DNA of 9,354 nt, from the NCBI GenBank assembly GCA_049317545.1, contig JBMOIB010000116.1:1-9354 (forward strand). Reading direction: 5' to 3'. This document shows positions 6,702 to 9,354 of this stretch, one piece after another. Within the stretch, counting starts at the first letter, position 1. Each line of letters begins with the position of its first letter. A program made the translations under genes and the position numbers. Source of the DNA: REEB506 sp049317545. GTDB lineage: Bacteria; Pseudomonadota; Alphaproteobacteria; Caulobacterales; Aquidulcibacteraceae. Below the pieces are notes generated by a model. It saw only the letters and a list, made by a program, of their open reading frames with translations. It was not told the origin of the DNA and did not search any database.

Positions 6702-7127
6702 TCAGTTTCCGAGCGCTCGCATCCGATTGCCGCGCGCATTGTGCTCGACTTCTGCTAGGCCGAGCGCTTCCATCAAAGGCGGCACGTACATGCCGAAGCG
6801 CCCGCGCAATCCCTTCTTGAGGCCATACCAGCCACCGATGGGATTGCTGCTTGAGCGCCCCCAAGCTTCGACCGTGCCGTCCTTGGCGTCCTTTTGCTCG
6901 TCGGCGGAGCCGAGCTCCATCCAGTCGCCGTGCTTTTTTAGCATGGCGTGAAGGTCATCCAGACAGCGCGCATCATAGAGGAGCACGGTCTTGCCGACCG
7001 TGCACACGAGCACGTCCTTCCCGTCCTTCACGTCACGATGCATTGTGAATTCGGATGTCAGCGGCGGCGTCTTCAGCACCCAGGGATCGCCCGGCGTTCC
7101 GGTCGCCATCGTGGACTTCTTGGCCAT
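6702..7127 (-). CDS. Small conserved-looking hypothetical protein, 141 residues
   Basis: I cannot assign a function. From ATG at 7127 the protein begins MAKKSTMATGTPGDPW and is soluble, with no signal peptide or membrane segment. A conserved-looking middle contains TSEFTMHRD (24-32) and KDVLVCTVGKTVLLYD, and the second half reads SSNPIGGWYGLKKGLRGRFG then MYVPPLMEALGLAEVEHN. The WYGLKKG stretch and basic C-terminus could contact nucleic acid or a partner, but no catalytic motif is visible. The frame extends upstream to 7193, but ATG at 7127 has GGGAGAG (7134-7140) six bases before it and a typical start, while the upstream residues look non-coding. It converges with the TetR gene and is divergent from the second receptor. 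The composition looks like that of a real gene in this genome. Confidence 0.8.
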   Translation of the reverse strand: MAKKSTMATGTPGDPWVLKTPPLTSEFTMHRDVKDGKDVLVCTVGKTVLLYDARCLDDLHAMLKKHGDWMELGSADEQKDAKDGTVEAWGRSSSNPIGGWYGLKKGLRGRFGMYVPPLMEALGLAEVEHNARGNRMRALGN

Positions 7128-7339
7128 GGCGGGCTCTCCCAAACTCCCCGGCAACATGATCGGCGACCGGCCAAGACTTCGCAATCCAGTCATTCAACTG
7201 TCATGTACGCTCCGACTCGGGATCGCCGGACGTTGCCATACCGCTTCTGTCACCCTTCCCCTGCCCGGCGAATGGCGCTGCCCCGCCTGCACTTCAGCTG
7301 TTAGGTCTGACGTCGGCGGAACAAGCTTGGACGACACGA
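7128..7339. promoter_or_regulatory. Divergent intergenic region, promoters expected
   Basis: These 212 bases separate the small hypothetical gene from the second receptor and should hold both promoters. I could not place convincing -35/-10 boxes. A short dyad CAGT-CATTCA-ACTG lies near 7192-7205. No Fur, Zur or cobalamin-riboswitch consensus is recognisable by eye. Confidence 0.35.
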
Positions 7340-9352
7340 ATGCGATCACAACTCATTGCGGCGATTTTCGCGGTCGTGGTGGCGCCAACCGCCATGGCGC
7401 AGACACCTGCCCCCGTTTCAGAGACCGAGTCAGACACCGTCACTGTCTGGGGTCAGCGTCAGCGACAACTGGGCGTGGCGCATTCCGCATCCGAAGGGAC
7501 TGTCGACTTCGGCAAGTTCGTTGATCGTCCTCTGCTGCGCGTCGGCGAACTCGCGGAGGTGGTGCCCGGCCTCGCGGCAACGCAACATTCCGGCACCGGC
7601 AAGGCGAACCAATATTTCCTGCGCGGCTTCAACCTCGACCACGGCACGGACTTCACCATCACCCTCGACGGCATCCCGCTCAACCTTCGCACCAATGCGC
7701 ACGGGCAAGGCTATCTCGACATCAACTTCCTCATCCCCGAGATCGTGGAGCGCATCTCCTATCGCAAGGGTGTGGCCTCTGCAGACGTCGGCGATTTCTC
7801 TGCGGCGGGCTCCGCATCGTTCTCGACGTTCGCGCACTTGCCCGAAAACTTCGCGCAGGTGGAGATCGGGGAGAACAATTGGCGCCGGTTTGTCGGCGGC
7901 GTAAACTTTGGGCAGTTCGGCTATGCCGCACTCGACCTGACCAGCGACGACGGTCCATGGGCGAAACCTGAAGATCTCAAGAAGGCGAACGGCTTCGTGC
8001 GTTTCAACGCGGGGCCATGGTCTCTGAGCGGCGGCGCCTATCACGCGACCTGGAACGCGACCGACCAGGTCCCATTGCGCACCCTGCAGAGCGGCCTGAT
8101 CTCGCGTCTCAGCGATATCGATCCCGATGTGGGCGGCTCTTCCGAGCGGGAATGGCTGAACGTCGGATATGCAGGCGACGATGGGCTAACCGCTCGTGTC
8201 TATGCCATGCGGTATCGGCTCAAGCTCACCTCCAACTTCACCTATTTTCTCGACGATCCCGTCAATGGTGATGAGTTTCAGCAGGCCGAACGCCGCATGA
8301 CTTACGGCGGGGCGATCACCAAGGCGTTCGATCCGGTGGGCGCGTGGACGCCGCGTGTGGGTCTGGACGCACGCTTGGACCGGCTCGACCCAGTCGGCCT
8401 TTATCGCACGAGCGCGCGCGTGCGCCGCGAGACCGTGCGCGAGGATAAGGTCGAGCAGGACTCGATCGGCGCCTGGGGATCTCTGGACGGCGACTTCGGT
8501 CGCGCACGGATAGATCTGGGTCTTCGAGCAGACGCCATGCGTGTGGATGTCGCCTCGAACGATACCCGCAACTCCGGCGAGGCCGATGATGCGATCCTTT
8601 CGCCGAAGGCTTCATTTGCCTGGAGGTTCAGCGACCAGCTTGAAGGCTATGTAAGCGCCGGGCGTGGATTTCATTCCAATGACGCCCGCGGCGCGACCAT
8701 CGCCTTCGATCCCGCAACCGGCGACCCTGCAGCGCGGGTGCCCCTCTTCGTGAAAGCCGAGGGCATAGAGGCGGGACTTCGCTATGAACGGCGCAGGTTC
8801 AGCGCCACCGCAAGCGCGTTCGGCCTCGATCTCGATTCGGAACTTGTCTATGTCGGGGACGCTGGCGCGACAGAACCTTCTGATGCGTCACGTCGCACCG
8901 GAGTCGAACTGACCGCCACCTGGGCGCCGACGGACTGGTTGACGCTGGACGGCGCGGCCGCGGCGACGCGCGCACGCTTCAGGGGCGTCGCGGCAGGGCA
9001 GGATCGTATCCCGCTCGCAACTGACTATGTGATCACCGGCGGCGCCACGGTGCGTTTCGCCGAGGACTGGACCGGCTCGCTCACTGTCCGCCGCCTCGGT
9101 CCGGCGCCGCTGATCGAGGACAATTCGGCGCGCAGCAAATCCTCGACGGTCGTCAACGGCCGGATTGGCTATCGCGTGGGCCGCTACACAATCGCCGCGG
9201 AGGCGTTGAACCTGCTCGACAGCGACGACGCCGACATCACGTACTTCTATGCCTCGCGCCTTCCGGGTGAACCGGCCGACGGCGTGGAGGATATCCACTT
9301 CCATCCCGTGCCGCCGCGCTCCTTCAGGCTGCAAGTCCGCCGGACGTTTTGA
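7340..9352 (+). CDS. TonB-dependent outer-membrane receptor, second and unrelated to the first
   Basis: This is a complete 670-residue receptor. Residues 1-20 form a signal peptide (MRSQLIAAIFAVVV, cleavage after AMA). DTVTVWG (32-38) fits a TonB box. The plug (about 50-170) has LLRVGELAEVVPGLAATQHSG, NQYFLRGFNLDHGTDF, TNAHGQGYLDINFLIPE, then YRKGVASADVGDFSAAGSAS. This differs clearly from the KGPQGALYGRN style of the other receptor and belongs to a distinct receptor subgroup often labelled only TonB-dependent receptor. A beta barrel follows, with AEALNLLDSDDADI near the end and a final phenylalanine. ATG at 7340 starts the signal peptide directly, though only a weak GGA precedes it. No transporter or regulator adjoins on this strand within the window, so its substrate is open; genes beyond the right edge may tell. 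Confidence 0.94.
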   Translation: MRSQLIAAIFAVVVAPTAMAQTPAPVSETESDTVTVWGQRQRQLGVAHSASEGTVDFGKFVDRPLLRVGELAEVVPGLAATQHSGTGKANQYFLRGFNLDHGTDFTITLDGIPLNLRTNAHGQGYLDINFLIPEIVERISYRKGVASADVGDFSAAGSASFSTFAHLPENFAQVEIGENNWRRFVGGVNFGQFGYAALDLTSDDGPWAKPEDLKKANGFVRFNAGPWSLSGGAYHATWNATDQVPLRTLQSGLISRLSDIDPDVGGSSEREWLNVGYAGDDGLTARVYAMRYRLKLTSNFTYFLDDPVNGDEFQQAERRMTYGGAITKAFDPVGAWTPRVGLDARLDRLDPVGLYRTSARVRRETVREDKVEQDSIGAWGSLDGDFGRARIDLGLRADAMRVDVASNDTRNSGEADDAILSPKASFAWRFSDQLEGYVSAGRGFHSNDARGATIAFDPATGDPAARVPLFVKAEGIEAGLRYERRRFSATASAFGLDLDSELVYVGDAGATEPSDASRRTGVELTATWAPTDWLTLDGAAAATRARFRGVAAGQDRIPLATDYVITGGATVRFAEDWTGSLTVRRLGPAPLIEDNSARSKSSTVVNGRIGYRVGRYTIAAEALNLLDSDDADITYFYASRLPGEPADGVEDIHFHPVPPRSFRLQVRRTF

Positions 9353-9354
9353 CC

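Noticed and set aside
7200..7339. Possible cobalamin riboswitch before the second receptor (GCGCTGCCCCGCCTGC looks a little like the conserved core)
   Set aside because: The other conserved blocks, such as the GGGAA box and the final CAGGA..CCTGCC part, are absent on both strands.

Overview
The window looks like a GC-rich alphaproteobacterial chromosome. The grounds are high G/C at third codon positions, two TonB-dependent outer-membrane receptors in under 10 kb (typical of Caulobacterales, Hyphomonadaceae and sphingomonads), and receptor signatures of the sphingomonad/caulobacter type. The lineage is inferred from style and was not checked by a search.

Layout. (1) Bases 1-820 are the end of an integrated element. 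The 5' two thirds of a P4-type tyrosine integrase gene run leftwards off the window (566 to 1, minus strand, apparently starting at TTG). About 210 bp upstream of its start lies a 3' fragment of a tRNA-Gly(CCC) gene (776-820), from the anticodon loop to the encoded CCA, with no 5' half. This is the classical attachment-site scar left by tRNA-targeting integrases, and its orientation places the island to the left and the host chromosome to the right. (2) Bases 821-1389 hold no convincing gene. (3) Bases 1390-5828 (minus strand) form a tight three-gene operon: TonB-dependent receptor, calcineurin-like phosphoesterase and GPH-type cation symporter of the MFS superfamily. The first junction overlaps by one base (TGATG) and the second leaves a 9-bp gap. 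(4) A divergent TetR/AcrR regulator (5972-6553, plus strand) shares a 143-bp intergenic region with the operon; it carries overlapping inverted repeats that are good operator candidates. (5) A small conserved-looking hypothetical protein (6702-7127, minus) converges on the TetR gene. (6) A second, unrelated TonB-dependent receptor (7340-9352, plus) fills the right end and is complete.

How the genes may work together: region 3 plus the TetR gene read as a self-contained, inducible scavenging module. The receptor would bring a scarce compound across the outer membrane, the MelB-like symporter would move it (or a product) across the inner membrane with a cation, the phosphoesterase (no signal peptide, so probably cytoplasmic) would cleave a phosphodiester or phosphomonoester bond, and the TetR protein would control expression. 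The substrate cannot be read from the sequence. This operon is the best candidate here for an undescribed system. The second receptor has a different plug sequence and is probably a separate function.
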